A stretch of 64,000 bases of DNA from assembly GCF_900176515.1 (NCBI RefSeq), contig NZ_FWXV01000002.1:124001-188000 (forward strand), read 5' to 3'. The notes under the pieces were generated by a model. That model worked only from the letters and a program-made list of their open reading frames with translations, ran no database searches and was not told where the DNA came from. Origin of the DNA: Kibdelosporangium aridum (lineage in GTDB: Bacteria; Actinomycetota; Actinomycetes; Mycobacteriales; Pseudonocardiaceae). Each line of letters begins with the position of its first letter. Within the stretch, counting starts at the first letter, position 1. Positions 41,414 to 51,031 of this stretch are shown here, piece by piece. A program made the translations under genes and the position numbers.

Positions 41414-44072
41414 CGCCCATTTTGCGCAGGATGTTGGCGACATGCTGCTCGACGGTCCGGCGGGAGAGGAACAGCGCCGAGGCGATCTCGCGGTTGGTTT
41501 GCCCGGCCGCCAGCAGCCGGGCGACGTCGAGTTCCCTGGGGGACAGCTCGTTGCCGTAGCCACGGCGGCCCCGGCGTGAGGGGACGGGGCCGCCGGTGGT
41601 GCGGATGAGGTGCCGGCAGCGGGCGGCGTCCGTGGTCGCGCCGAGCAGTTCGTACTGCGCGGCGAGTTCGTTGAGGGCTTCCGGTGTCGTGGCACCACGT
41701 TCAGCCAGTTGTGCCGCGCGATACGGCTGGCCAAGGCTGTCGTAGTGGCGCCGGGCGGCTTCGAAGGTCTCGAAGCCGAGGTGGGCACGGCACACGGTCA
41801 GCGCGGCCCGCGCCAAGGGTGCGTCCAGCGAGATCAATGCCGTTGCCAGTTCACGAGACAGCGCGTGGGCGTCCTCGTCGCGACCGGCTTTCAGGTACGC
41901 CTCAACGGCTTGACCGGCGATCTCGCCGGCCCAGGACCAGACTCCTTTGCGGCGCAGAACCTTCAGGCCGATGTCCGCTTGGCACGCGGTGCCTTCGGGA
42001 TCGTCACGGGCCAGCAGCAACGAGACCATCCCGCCGAAGGCCGCGATGACGACCGGCGCGATCGCGCTTTCCGGTGCGTCAAGGCCGGTTTGCCGGAAGC
42101 AGCCGACCGCGGTGTCCCAGTCGCCTTGGGCCGTGGCCAACCAGCCGCGCACCAGGTAGAGCTCGGCTGTCACCGGCTGCAGGTGTTCGTAGACCTCGGC
42201 GAGCTGGCGGGCTCGTTCGTCCAAACCGGACCAACGGCCGGCGAGCCAGTCCAGCCTGATCCTGGTGGCTTCCGCGGTTCCCACGATGTAGGGCGCGCCC
42301 GATCGGGTCGCCAGGTCCAAGCCGGTACGCAAGTACCTTGCGGCCCAACGGTAGTGGCCGACCCACGAATACGAGTCGGCGATGTTGTTGTACAGCCGCG
42401 CGAGTTGCCGGGTGCTTTCCGGGTCATCGGCCTGCGGTGGAGTGAGCTCGTCGATGACGCCTTCGATGTGGATCCTGGCGCCTAGGACGTTGGCCAGCAG
42501 CGCGATCCGCACCGACGGCGCGTCCGGGAGGCATTCTTCGACCTTCCGCAGCCACACCAGGTGCTCGGCAAGCGGTGCCGTGCCAAGGTATGGCATTGCG
42601 AGCACTGCCATTCCCCGCAACGCGCGTTCCGGACGATGCGCCAGGGCAGGCAACGCCAGCTCGATCTCGGTCCGCCCCCGGTCGATCTCGTCATAACCGC
42701 GGACGAGGACAAGCCCAAGGCCAAGCTGTACCTCGCCGCGAACCTCGTCGGACAGCCGCGGATCGGCCAGCAGGCGCTCGAACTGCGCGGTCACTTCATG
42801 CTGGTGCAGGCCAGCCAAGGCGTCCTGGCACAGCTTCGTGGCCAGCCGGTCGACATCCGCGGCGGGCACTTCGGGTTCGGAGACCAAGGCGCAGCGCAGC
42901 TCGATCGCCGTGGACGCGTCGCCCGCGTCCATCGCGGTGTCAGCGGCTTGCTCGCCGTAACGCAACCAGTCCTGCAGCAGTCCCGCGCGCTTGCAGTGCT
43001 CCGCGAGTTGGACGAGCGGCCGTGGTTGGAGTCTGGAAAGGACACGCACCGAGCGCAGGTGCAATTCTTGGCGACGCGGGCCGGGCAGTGAGTCGTACAC
43101 CGTGCGGCGTGCGAGGGCATGCCGGTAGCCGTACTTGTTCTGGATCGGTTCGATCAGGACACCGGCTTCGAGCAGTTTCGTGATCGCTTGCTGGGTACGT
43201 GCCTGCGTCTCGACAGCGATCGCGCTCAATGCCTCGATTCCCGCGGGTACGCCCAGAACAGCTGCGGCTTCGGCGATACCGCGCGCGATCGTGGGCAGGC
43301 CGTCAAGCCGCTCGATCATGGCTTCCCGCAGCGACGCAGGGACTTCGACCGTGTCCAACAGGCGTGCGTCCGGATTTCTCAGCGCGCGCATGGTCTCTTC
43401 GACCACGAGCGGAATTCCGGCCGTGCGCTTGTGCAAGGTCGTCGCGAACTCGTGCGAGACAGGCCTGCGCAGAATCGCTTCGGCGAGGCTGCGGACGCTG
43501 TCCGGATCCAGTGGTTTGAGCACGATGTGGGTGCTGCGCTTGGGCCGGAACGCTCGGCCGAGGGTGGTTCCGCCTGGGAGGTCTTCTCGCCGGTAGGTGA
43601 GAACAAGCGATAGTTCGGGCGGCTGGTCGGTCAGGATGAACCGCAGCAGCTGGCGGGTGCCTTCGTCGGCCCAGTGAATGTCCTCGATGACCAGGGTTAG
43701 CCTGCCCGTGGCGGTGATCAGGTCGCGGACCGCGCGAAACAGCCGGTGCCGCTCGGCCGCGGGATCGCCGAGCGGCTCGGGCGGCAGACGGTCGGCCAGC
43801 TCAGGGAGATACGGCCGGAGCGCGCCCGTGATCGCGCCAAGACGGCCGGTCAGCTTGTCCGCCGACGCCCCAAGACATTCGAAGATCACGCCGTACGGGA
43901 AGGGATCACGCAGCGGCTGGCAGTGCCCCACCACCCCTGCCAGTTCGGCGACCAGGCGGGTCTTGCCCACGCCTTCCTCACCCTCGACGAACACCACCGA
44001 CGGCGCGTTCGTGACGGCAGCGGTGAGCATGGCCAGTTCCTCGCCGCGTCCCACCAACACTGGTGAGGTCAT
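41385..44072 (-). CDS. Large LuxR-family ATP-binding regulator (LAL type)
   Basis: An 895-residue LAL-type regulator, the second in the window. VLVGRGEELAMLTAAV opens the AAA domain, with Walker A EGEEGVGKTRLVAEL near residue 36 and a Walker B-like TLVIEDIHWADEGT near 128. A long helical TPR-like region follows. The LuxR HTH at the end is LSPRELDVARLLAAGQTNREIASALFLSRRTVEQHVANILRKMGVSS. It is monocistronic and divergent from the first subtilase gene, 157 bp away, so the proteases are possible targets; that is position-based inference only. Confidence 0.92.
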   Translation of the reverse strand: MTSPVLVGRGEELAMLTAAVTNAPSVVFVEGEEGVGKTRLVAELAGVVGHCQPLRDPFPYGVIFECLGASADKLTGRLGAITGALRPYLPELADRLPPEPLGDPAAERHRLFRAVRDLITATGRLTLVIEDIHWADEGTRQLLRFILTDQPPELSLVLTYRREDLPGGTTLGRAFRPKRSTHIVLKPLDPDSVRSLAEAILRRPVSHEFATTLHKRTAGIPLVVEETMRALRNPDARLLDTVEVPASLREAMIERLDGLPTIARGIAEAAAVLGVPAGIEALSAIAVETQARTQQAITKLLEAGVLIEPIQNKYGYRHALARRTVYDSLPGPRRQELHLRSVRVLSRLQPRPLVQLAEHCKRAGLLQDWLRYGEQAADTAMDAGDASTAIELRCALVSEPEVPAADVDRLATKLCQDALAGLHQHEVTAQFERLLADPRLSDEVRGEVQLGLGLVLVRGYDEIDRGRTEIELALPALAHRPERALRGMAVLAMPYLGTAPLAEHLVWLRKVEECLPDAPSVRIALLANVLGARIHIEGVIDELTPPQADDPESTRQLARLYNNIADSYSWVGHYRWAARYLRTGLDLATRSGAPYIVGTAEATRIRLDWLAGRWSGLDERARQLAEVYEHLQPVTAELYLVRGWLATAQGDWDTAVGCFRQTGLDAPESAIAPVVIAAFGGMVSLLLARDDPEGTACQADIGLKVLRRKGVWSWAGEIAGQAVEAYLKAGRDEDAHALSRELATALISLDAPLARAALTVCRAHLGFETFEAARRHYDSLGQPYRAAQLAERGATTPEALNELAAQYELLGATTDAARCRHLIRTTGGPVPSRRGRRGYGNELSPRELDVARLLAAGQTNREIASALFLSRRTVEQHVANILRKMGVSSRQDLIS

Positions 44073-44229
44073 TTACGCAGGGTAGGGAGCATTCAGCCGG
44101 ATACGGAACCGTCTTTCGGGCCGATCACGGGCAAAAGATACGTACCCCTACGGATCGGTACCTCGGTTGTTCCCCGGTGCACGCCGCCGGATGGTGCTGG
44201 GACATCCCTGCAACCGAAACGGAGCACCT

Positions 44230-45696
44230 ATGCGAGGGGCAATACTCGCCGTGGGCTTGGCTGTGTTGTTCGGCGGCGCACCCGCTGTCGCCGCGGCACC
44301 GGCCGCCAGTGGTTACATCGTCATGCTGAAGCCGGGCGCTTCAGTCAGTTCACTTCTTACCGAGTACCGCGCGGATCGCCAGTACACCGCGCTCGGTGGT
44401 TTCTCGGCGAGGTTGACCGCGGCCGAAGCGCGTGCTTTGGCCGCCGATCCGCGCGTCGATTCCGTGGCGCCCGACGGCATTGCCCGGATATCGGACACCC
44501 AGAACAATGCGACCTGGGGACTGGATCGAATCGACCAGCAAAACCTGCCGTTGGACACCAAGTACACGTATGCCAACAAAGGCGAGGGCGCCACGGTATA
44601 TGTGGTCGACACCGGCGTGTACTTCGCGCACCCGGAGTTCGGCGGCCGGGCGAAAAGCGGGTACGACTTCATCGACAACGACTCGGACGCCTCGGACTGC
44701 CAGGGCCACGGCACCCACGTCGCCGGAACGGTCGGCAGTGCGACCTACGGCGTGGCCAAGAACGTCAGCATTGTTTCGGTGCGAGTGCTGAACTGCCAAG
44801 GCACCGGGCAATGGTCGCAGATCATCAGCGGTATCGACTGGGTGGCCCGCAACGGCACGAAGCCGGGAATCCTGAACATGAGCCTCGGCGGCGGTTCCCA
44901 GTCCTCAGTGGACGACGCGGTTCGCCGTGCGGTCCAGGCCGGTTTCGTGAACGCGGTGGCGGCGGGCAACAACAACGGCGCCAACGCGTGCAACACTTCT
45001 CCGGCACGTACGCCTGAGGCGATCACGGTCGCGTCTTCGGACAGCAACGACAATCGGTCATCGTTCTCGAACATCGGGACTTGCGTGGACATTTTCGGCC
45101 CCGGCTCGTCGATCACTTCGACGCGCAACGGCGGCGGGACGACTCAGATGTCCGGGACTTCCATGGCGACACCGCACGTCGCCGGTGCGGCCGCACTGGT
45201 TTTGACCCAGCACCCGGCTTACACACCTGCCCAGGTTCGTGACGCGCTGGTGAACAACGCCGCCTCCGGCGTGTTGAAGAACGTGGGCTCCGGGTCGCCG
45301 AACAAGCTGCTCAACACCCAGTTCATCGGGGGCGGCGGGCCTCCTGCGTGTGATGTGAGGACCAATGACACCGATGTGTCCATTCCGGACGCTGGAGCGG
45401 CTGTGACCAGTTCGATCGAGAACGCCGGGTGTGACGGCCGGGCTTCTTCGAGCCTCCCGGTCCGGGTGGACATCGATCACACGTACACGGCCGACTTGGT
45501 GGTTGACCTGATCGGCCCTTCGGGTGCCGTCTATCCGCTGCACACTGCCGGTGGCATCGGTGAACCTGGCGGAATTCACCAGACGTACACGGTGAATGCC
45601 GCTGGTGAGAACGCCAACGGGACTTGGCAGTTGCGGATGCGCGACGTCTACACGTTCGACGCGGGTGTGCTGACCGGCTGGTCGATCACGTTCTGA
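44230..45696 (+). CDS. Secreted subtilisin-like serine protease (S8) with P-domain
   Basis: A 488-residue exported protease. Layout: Sec signal peptide (residues 1-22), inhibitor-like propeptide (GYIVMLKPGA... RADRQYTALGGFSARL), S8 catalytic domain with Asp in VYVVDTG, His in GHGTHVAG, the oxyanion Asn in VAAGNNN and Ser in SGTSMATPHVAG, then a C-terminal proprotein-convertase P-domain of about 110 residues (DVRTNDTDVSIPDAG to TFDAGVLTGWSITF). The ATG at 44230 has a GGAG site and begins the signal. Eleven nt after the stop a paralogous subtilase starts, which suggests duplication and one transcript. Confidence 0.95.
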   Translation: MRGAILAVGLAVLFGGAPAVAAAPAASGYIVMLKPGASVSSLLTEYRADRQYTALGGFSARLTAAEARALAADPRVDSVAPDGIARISDTQNNATWGLDRIDQQNLPLDTKYTYANKGEGATVYVVDTGVYFAHPEFGGRAKSGYDFIDNDSDASDCQGHGTHVAGTVGSATYGVAKNVSIVSVRVLNCQGTGQWSQIISGIDWVARNGTKPGILNMSLGGGSQSSVDDAVRRAVQAGFVNAVAAGNNNGANACNTSPARTPEAITVASSDSNDNRSSFSNIGTCVDIFGPGSSITSTRNGGGTTQMSGTSMATPHVAGAAALVLTQHPAYTPAQVRDALVNNAASGVLKNVGSGSPNKLLNTQFIGGGGPPACDVRTNDTDVSIPDAGAAVTSSIENAGCDGRASSSLPVRVDIDHTYTADLVVDLIGPSGAVYPLHTAGGIGEPGGIHQTYTVNAAGENANGTWQLRMRDVYTFDAGVLTGWSITF

Positions 45697-45707
45697 GGGA
45701 GCTTGTG

Positions 45708-47446
45708 ATGAGATTGGTTCTTGGAGTCACCGCTGCTCTCCTTTTCGCCGCGACACCCGCCTTCGCTCAACCCGAAGGCGTTGTCATCCAAGCGAAGCAG
45801 CACATTGCCGGCAGCTACGTCGTGCAGACCAAGCCGGGCGCTTCGGCGTCCGCACTCAGTGTTCGCTATGGCGGCACTCTGCACGCTGAATACAGAGTTT
45901 CTTATTCTGGGTTCACTGTTCGGAACATGTCCGAGGCCCAAGCCCGGAGGCTGGCGGCGGACCCGAGGGTCCAGGCGGTCTACCAGGACGGCACGGCCAG
46001 GATCGCGGACACGCAGAACAACCCGCCATCCTGGGGCCAGGACCGAGTGGACCAGAAAGCCCTGCCGCTCGACAGCAAGTACAACTACGCCAATTCGGGC
46101 GAGGCCGTGACGGCGTACGTGATCGACACCGGCATCGCACCGTCCAATCCGGAGTGGGAAGGCCGAGCGAGTTACGGCTACGACTTCGTGGACAACGACA
46201 GCGAAGCACAAGACTGCCACGGCCACGGCTCACACGTGGCGGGCACGATCGCCGGTAAAACCTACGGCCTGGCCAAAAGGCCAAGATTGTCGCGGTCAGG
46301 GCGCTTGGATGTGGCGGCACGGCACCGGATTCCGCGGCGGTGAGTGCCATGGAATGGATCGCGCAGAACGCGAGGAAGCCTGCCGTGGTGAACATGAGCC
46401 TCGGCATGGACAACGTCGGCGTGGGCGACGCGCAAGCGAAAGCGTTGGTACAAGCTGGTATCACGGTCGCTGTCGCGGCCGGGAACAGCAGCGCCGACGC
46501 GTGCAACACCTCACCGGCCCGGGTTCCCGAGGTGATCACCGTGGGGTCGACCGAACGCGACGACGGCCGGAGCAGTTTCTCCAACTACGGCTCCTGCCTC
46601 GACATTTTCGCGCCCGGCGGCAACATCGTGTCCACCGGCATCAACAGCGGCTCGGCCACGATGTCCGGGACGTCCATGGCGAGCCCTCATGTCGCGGGCG
46701 CGGCGGCGCTCTACCTGACCGCCAACCAGTCCGCGACGCCACAACAGGTTCGCGATGCTCTCGTGGAGAACGCAGGCAACACAGTGGGCAATCCGGGCAA
46801 CGGTTCGCCGAACAAGTTGCTGTACACCGGGTTCATCGGTGGCGGGCAGAACCCTGGCTCGTTCACCCTGGCGCTGTCCCCGTCTCAGGGACAGGTTGAC
46901 GCTGGCAAGTCCTTCTCCACAACGGTCACGACCAAAGCAGGCGAACAGGGAACCGAAGCCGTGAGCCTGACCGCGTCAGGTCTTCCGGCAGGCGTGAAGG
47001 CGACGTTCCAGCCGAGCGAGATCCAGTCCGGCCAGAACGCCAAGCTGACCATCGAGACCTCGGCGTCCACCCCGTCCGGCCCGCATCGGATCACGGTGTC
47101 CGGCAAGGGAACGAGCGAAACCAAGACAGCCGACTTCACACTGACGGTCGGCGGCCCGCCCGCCGGGGACGTGAAACTGAACGTGTCACCGGGGTCGGGC
47201 ACGGCACGGCCAGGCGGCTTCCTGACCGCGATCGTCTCGGCGACCGGCGGGACAGGCACGATCACGCTGGACGCGACCGGCGTTCAGTTCAAGCCGTTCT
47301 TCAACCCGCAGACCGTCAGCCCGGGCGGTTCGTCGCAGATCAGCATCATCGCGCCGTTCCAGGCAGGCACGTACAAGATCACCATCACCGGCACGGACTC
47401 GTCCGGTAAGACCGGCAGCACCGAGTATTCCCTGACAGTGCGATAG
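45708..47446 (+). pseudogene. Secreted subtilase gene broken by a -1 frameshift
   Basis: The reading frame splits within the catalytic domain. From 45708 it encodes a signal peptide, propeptide, Asp (VIDTG) and His (GHGSHVAG) motifs, then goes out of frame after TYGLAK. The missing part resumes in the -1 frame, with MSLGMDN, VAAGNSSADACNTSPAR and Ser in SGTSMASPHVAG, followed by two Ig-like domains of about 100 residues each (to 47446). One A inserted in the AAAA run at 46274-46277 restores a continuous GLAKKAKIVAVRALG. This is either a true mutation, a sequencing error, or programmed slippage. It follows the intact S8 gene by 11 nt with GAGGGAG as RBS. Confidence 0.8.
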
Positions 47447-47452
47447 GAACCG

Positions 47453-47491
47453 CTCGTGAGTGTTTGGCTCAACTGGCCAAACACTCACGAG
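47453..47491. terminator. Bidirectional hairpin terminator with CTCGTGAGTG stem
   Basis: CTCGTGAGTGTTTGG (47453-47467) pairs perfectly with CCAAACACTCACGAG (47477-47491). It separates the convergent subtilase and aminotransferase genes. The outer ten bases of each arm recur in the terminator at 53702-53740. Confidence 0.85.
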
Positions 47492-47497
47492 GGTTGA

Positions 47498-48739
47498 TCA
47501 GCCCTGGAGCTCGCGGAGGGCTTCGTCGAACCCGGCGACCATCTCGCTGACCTCGGAGTCCGTCATCGTCAACGCGGGCGAGATCTGCAGACCGCCCGCA
47601 CCGACCGCCCGTCCGGACACGCCGTGCTTACGCAGCAAGCGAATCATGGGAAAGACGTCCGCGGCGTCGGCCATCTGCACTGCGGCGACGGCGCCAAAGC
47701 CACTGCGCACCTCGGCGACAGCGGGGTGCACGGCAAGCGTGCTGACCTCCTTGTCCAGAGTGGACTCAAGGCGGGCGGCCGAGGACAGCAGGTCCTCCCG
47801 TTCCACGATGTCCAAATTGGCCAGTGCAACCGCGGCACTGGTGGCGTGGCCCGAGTACGTGTAACCGTGCCGCCACCACACACCCGGCTTGAAGAACGGT
47901 TCGGCGATGTGCCCAGCGATCAGCACGGCACCCATGGGCAGGTAACCGGACGTCAGGCCCTTGGCCGTGGTGATCATGTCCGGGTCGAGGTCGAACCGCG
48001 TGCTGGCGAACCAGGCTCCGCCGATCCGGCCGTAACCCGTGATCACCTCGTCGGCGACAAAGAGAATGTCGTTGTCCCGGCACACTTTCCGGACTTCGGC
48101 CAGGTATCCGTCCGGCGGCGGGTAGACGCCACCGGCGCCGATCACGGGCTCGCAGAAGAACGCCGCGATCTTGTCGGCACCGATCCGGGAGATCTCCGCG
48201 CGCAAGGCGTCAGCCGAGTCCCACGTGACCGTTGCGGCGTCGGGCATCAGCGAGCCGTAGCCCTCCCGGTTGCCTGGGATGCCTGCCAACGCCGTGCCGC
48301 CGACGTGCGTACCGTGGTAGGCGCGCTCACGGCCGATCACGATGTTCTTCCCTGGCTTGCCCTGCTCGTGCCAGTACCGGCGGGCCAGCTTCAGTGCCGT
48401 GTCGATCGAGTCCGACCCGCCGCTGGTGAAGAAGACCTTCGTGTCCTTCATCGGAGCGATCGACGACAGGCGTTCGGCGAGTTCCACCGTCGCCGGCGTT
48501 GCCACGTCACCGAACGTGTAGTACGCGGCGATGTCGCGCATCTGCTTGGCCGCGACGTCAGCCAGCTCCTGACGGCCGTGTCCCACATTGGCGAACCACA
48601 ACCCTGCGGTCGCGTCGAGATACCTACGGCCTTCGGTGTCCCACACGTACACGCCCTCGCCACGGGCGACGACGAACTCGCCGTTCTGGGTGACCGCACC
48701 CATGTCCGAGAACGGGTGCCACAACGCCCCCATGTCCAA
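47498..48739 (-). CDS. Class III PLP-dependent aminotransferase
   Basis: A 413-residue omega-type aminotransferase. Seen motifs: LWHPFSDMG, DATAGLWFANVGHG, FFTSGGSDSIDTALKLARRYW, AYHGTHVGGTALAG, ADEVITGYGRIGGAWF and the PLP lysine in TAKGLTSGYLPMG. It transfers amino groups from terminal amines or beta-alanine-like substrates to a keto acid. It lies just downstream of gcdH (11-nt gap), so it may deaminate 5-aminovalerate or another lysine-derived amine that feeds glutarate; this is inference from neighbours. The ATG at 48739 or 48733 are equally good. Confidence 0.9.
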   Translation of the reverse strand: MDMGALWHPFSDMGAVTQNGEFVVARGEGVYVWDTEGRRYLDATAGLWFANVGHGRQELADVAAKQMRDIAAYYTFGDVATPATVELAERLSSIAPMKDTKVFFTSGGSDSIDTALKLARRYWHEQGKPGKNIVIGRERAYHGTHVGGTALAGIPGNREGYGSLMPDAATVTWDSADALRAEISRIGADKIAAFFCEPVIGAGGVYPPPDGYLAEVRKVCRDNDILFVADEVITGYGRIGGAWFASTRFDLDPDMITTAKGLTSGYLPMGAVLIAGHIAEPFFKPGVWWRHGYTYSGHATSAAVALANLDIVEREDLLSSAARLESTLDKEVSTLAVHPAVAEVRSGFGAVAAVQMADAADVFPMIRLLRKHGVSGRAVGAGGLQISPALTMTDSEVSEMVAGFDEALRELQG

Positions 48740-48750
48740 AGCCCTCCTAG

Positions 48751-49920
48751 TCAGCGGAATGCGGCCTGACCCGTGAGAGCCTGACCGATCACGAGCAAGT
48801 GCACCTCACTCGTACCCTCGTAGGTAAGCACTGATTCCAGGTTGTTCGCATGTCGCATGACCGGATACTCCAGGGTGATCCCATTTGCCCCGAGAATCGT
48901 GCGGGCTTCCCTGGCGATCTGCAGCGCCGCTCGGACGTTGTTCAGCTTGCCCACGCTGATCTGCTCGGCCTTGAGGGTGCCCGCGTCCTTCAGCCTGCCG
49001 ATCTGGATCGCGAGCAGCATGCCTTTGCCCAGCTCGACGGCCATTTCGGCGAGCTTGGCCTGCGTCAGCTGGTACGCCGAGAGCGGCTTGTCGAAGACCT
49101 CACGGTCGGCGGCGTACGCGATCGCGGTCTCCAGGCAGTCCCGGCCCGCGCCGATCGACCCGAAGATGATGCCGAACCGGGCCTCGGTCAGGCAGCCGAG
49201 CGGGCTGGACAAGCCCTTGCTCAACGGCAGGACCGCGTCCGCGGGCAGCCGGACGTCCTCAAGCACGAGCTCGCTGGTGATCGAGGCGCGCAGGGAGAGC
49301 TTGCCGTGCACGGTGTTGGCCCGGAAGCCTTTGGCCGTCGTCGGGACCACGAAGCCGCGAATGCCCTCGTCGGTGCGCGCCCAGACGACCGCGACGTCGG
49401 CGATCGAGCCGTTGGTTATCCACATCTTGGTGCCGTTGAGCACCCAGTCGGACCCGTCCTTCTTGGCGTTGGCGCGCATGCCGCCGGGGTTGGAGCCGAA
49501 GTCCGCCTCGGTCAGCCCGAAGCAGCCGATCGCCTCGCCGGTGACCATCCGGGGCAGCCACTCGTTCTTCTGCTCTTCGCTGCCGTACGCGTAGATCGCG
49601 TACATCGCCAGCGAGCCCTGCACCGAGACCAGGCTGCGTACGCCGGAGTCAGCGGCTTCGAGCTCGTGGCAGGCCAGGCCGTAGGAGACCGCGTTCGTGC
49701 CCGCAGCGCCGTAGCCCTTCAGGTGCATGCCGAGCAGGCCTAGGTCGCCCATCTCCCGCGCCAGGTCGCGCGCGGGCAGGTCGCCCTGCTCGAACCATTC
49801 CGCGAGGTGCGGACGGATCCGGTCGGTGCAGAACTTGCGGACCGTGTCGCGGATCGCGCGCTCCTCGTCGGAGAGCAGGCCGTCGGCGTCGACGAGGTCC
49901 AGCGGGGCAAGACGGGTCAT
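48751..49920 (-). CDS. gcdH: Glutaryl-CoA dehydrogenase
   Basis: A 389-residue FAD-dependent acyl-CoA dehydrogenase, decarboxylating glutaryl-CoA to crotonyl-CoA. Diagnostic parts: VRSLVSVQGSL, which keeps the Arg and Ser that bind the distal carboxylate in human GCDH, IYAYGSEEQKNEWLP, CFGLTEADFGSNPGGM, MWITNG, and the catalytic Glu in ESVLTYEGTSEVHLLVIGQALTG. No signal peptide; it is cytoplasmic. It is divergent from a family III CoA-transferase with a GntR site between them, and followed by an aminotransferase. The combination is a glutarate/lysine catabolic unit. Confidence 0.95.
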   Translation of the reverse strand: MTRLAPLDLVDADGLLSDEERAIRDTVRKFCTDRIRPHLAEWFEQGDLPARDLAREMGDLGLLGMHLKGYGAAGTNAVSYGLACHELEAADSGVRSLVSVQGSLAMYAIYAYGSEEQKNEWLPRMVTGEAIGCFGLTEADFGSNPGGMRANAKKDGSDWVLNGTKMWITNGSIADVAVVWARTDEGIRGFVVPTTAKGFRANTVHGKLSLRASITSELVLEDVRLPADAVLPLSKGLSSPLGCLTEARFGIIFGSIGAGRDCLETAIAYAADREVFDKPLSAYQLTQAKLAEMAVELGKGMLLAIQIGRLKDAGTLKAEQISVGKLNNVRAALQIAREARTILGANGITLEYPVMRHANNLESVLTYEGTSEVHLLVIGQALTGQAAFR

Positions 49921-49940
49921 GACTGGCAGGCTAACCCAAA

Positions 49941-49952
49941 ATTGGATCCAAT
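49941..49952. promoter_or_regulatory. Palindromic GntR-type operator
   Basis: ATTGGATCCAAT is a perfect 12-bp palindrome in the 61-bp spacer between divergent gcdH and the CoA-transferase; a partial copy (TCCAAT) lies at 49961-49966. The GntR regulator of the operon is the obvious ligand. Confidence 0.65.
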
Positions 49953-49981
49953 ATCAATTCTCCAATGATAGTGTTCACACC

Positions 49982-51031
49982 GTGCAAGCTCTCGAAGGCG
50001 TGACGATCGCCGACTTCAGCCGTGTGCTGGCCGGGCCGTACGCCACGATGCTGCTCGCCGACCTGGGTGCGACGGTCATCAAGGTGGAACGGCCGGGAAC
50101 CGGCGACGACACCCGGGCCTGGGGGCCGCCGCACGTCGACGGCGTCTCCACGTACTTCATGGGCCTCAACCGGAACAAGCGGCTGGTCTCGCTGGACTTG
50201 GCCGATCCCGCCGCCTTGGAGCTGGCTTCGTCGGCGGATGTCGTGGTCGAGAACTTCCGGCCAGGCACGATGGCCCGCTACGGCCTGGACTACGCGTCGC
50301 TGTCGGCGGTGAACCCCCGATTGGTCTACTGCTCGATCACCGGTTTCGGGCCTTCGTCCTCGCTGCCCGGCTATGACCTGCTGGTTCAGGCCGTCGGCGG
50401 GTTGATGAGCGTGACCGGAACGCCTGCTTCCCCTACCAAAGCCGGAGTCGCGTTGGTGGACGTGATCACCGGTTTGCACGCGATGGTTGGCATCCTGGCG
50501 GCTTTGCGGCACGTCTCGATCTCCGGCGAAGGGCAGCTCGTCGAAGTCTCGCTGCTGTCGTCACTGCTGTCCGCGCTGGTCAACCAGTCCGCGGGGTACG
50601 TGATGGCAGGGGCCGTGCCAACCGCGATGGGCAACGCGCATCCGAGCGTCGCGCCTTACGCGGTGTTCGAGGCACGGGATCGACCGATCGTGCTTGCCGT
50701 CGGCAATGACAAACAGTTCGCTGCCTTGTGTTCGGCGTTGTCCCTTGAGACCGACCCCCGGTTCGCCACGAACTCGCTGCGCGTGGCCAACCAGGACGCG
50801 CTGACTTCCGCCATCAATGCCCGCTTGTCCACACAGGACGCTTCGCACTGGTTCACCGTGCTGAATGACACGGGTGTCCCTTGTGGACCTATCAACAACG
50901 TGGCCGAGGCGGTGTCCCTGGCTGACGCCGTTGGCCTGTCACCGGTCGTCTCGATCGACGGGTTGTCCCACATCGCCAACCCCATCAGCCTCAGCCGTAC
51001 CCCTGCCGAGTACCGGAGCAACCCTCGATGA
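49982..51031 (+). CDS. Family III (CaiB/BaiF) CoA-transferase, likely glutarate-specific
   Basis: A 349-residue CaiB/BaiF-type transferase. Landmarks: GVTIADFSRVLAGPYATMLLADLGATVIKVERPGTGDDTR, YFMGLNRNKRLVSLDL, ENFRPGTMARYGLDY and SLPGYDLLVQAVGGLMSVTG, whose Asp is the probable covalent catalyst. Members move CoA between carboxylic acids. Neighbouring gcdH makes glutarate a good acceptor, as in pseudomonad GcdG and human SUGCT; the assignment is by context. GTG at 49982 starts the conserved VQALEGVTIADF. Its stop overlaps the GntR start by 4 nt. Confidence 0.88.
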   Translation: MQALEGVTIADFSRVLAGPYATMLLADLGATVIKVERPGTGDDTRAWGPPHVDGVSTYFMGLNRNKRLVSLDLADPAALELASSADVVVENFRPGTMARYGLDYASLSAVNPRLVYCSITGFGPSSSLPGYDLLVQAVGGLMSVTGTPASPTKAGVALVDVITGLHAMVGILAALRHVSISGEGQLVEVSLLSSLLSALVNQSAGYVMAGAVPTAMGNAHPSVAPYAVFEARDRPIVLAVGNDKQFAALCSALSLETDPRFATNSLRVANQDALTSAINARLSTQDASHWFTVLNDTGVPCGPINNVAEAVSLADAVGLSPVVSIDGLSHIANPISLSRTPAEYRSNPR

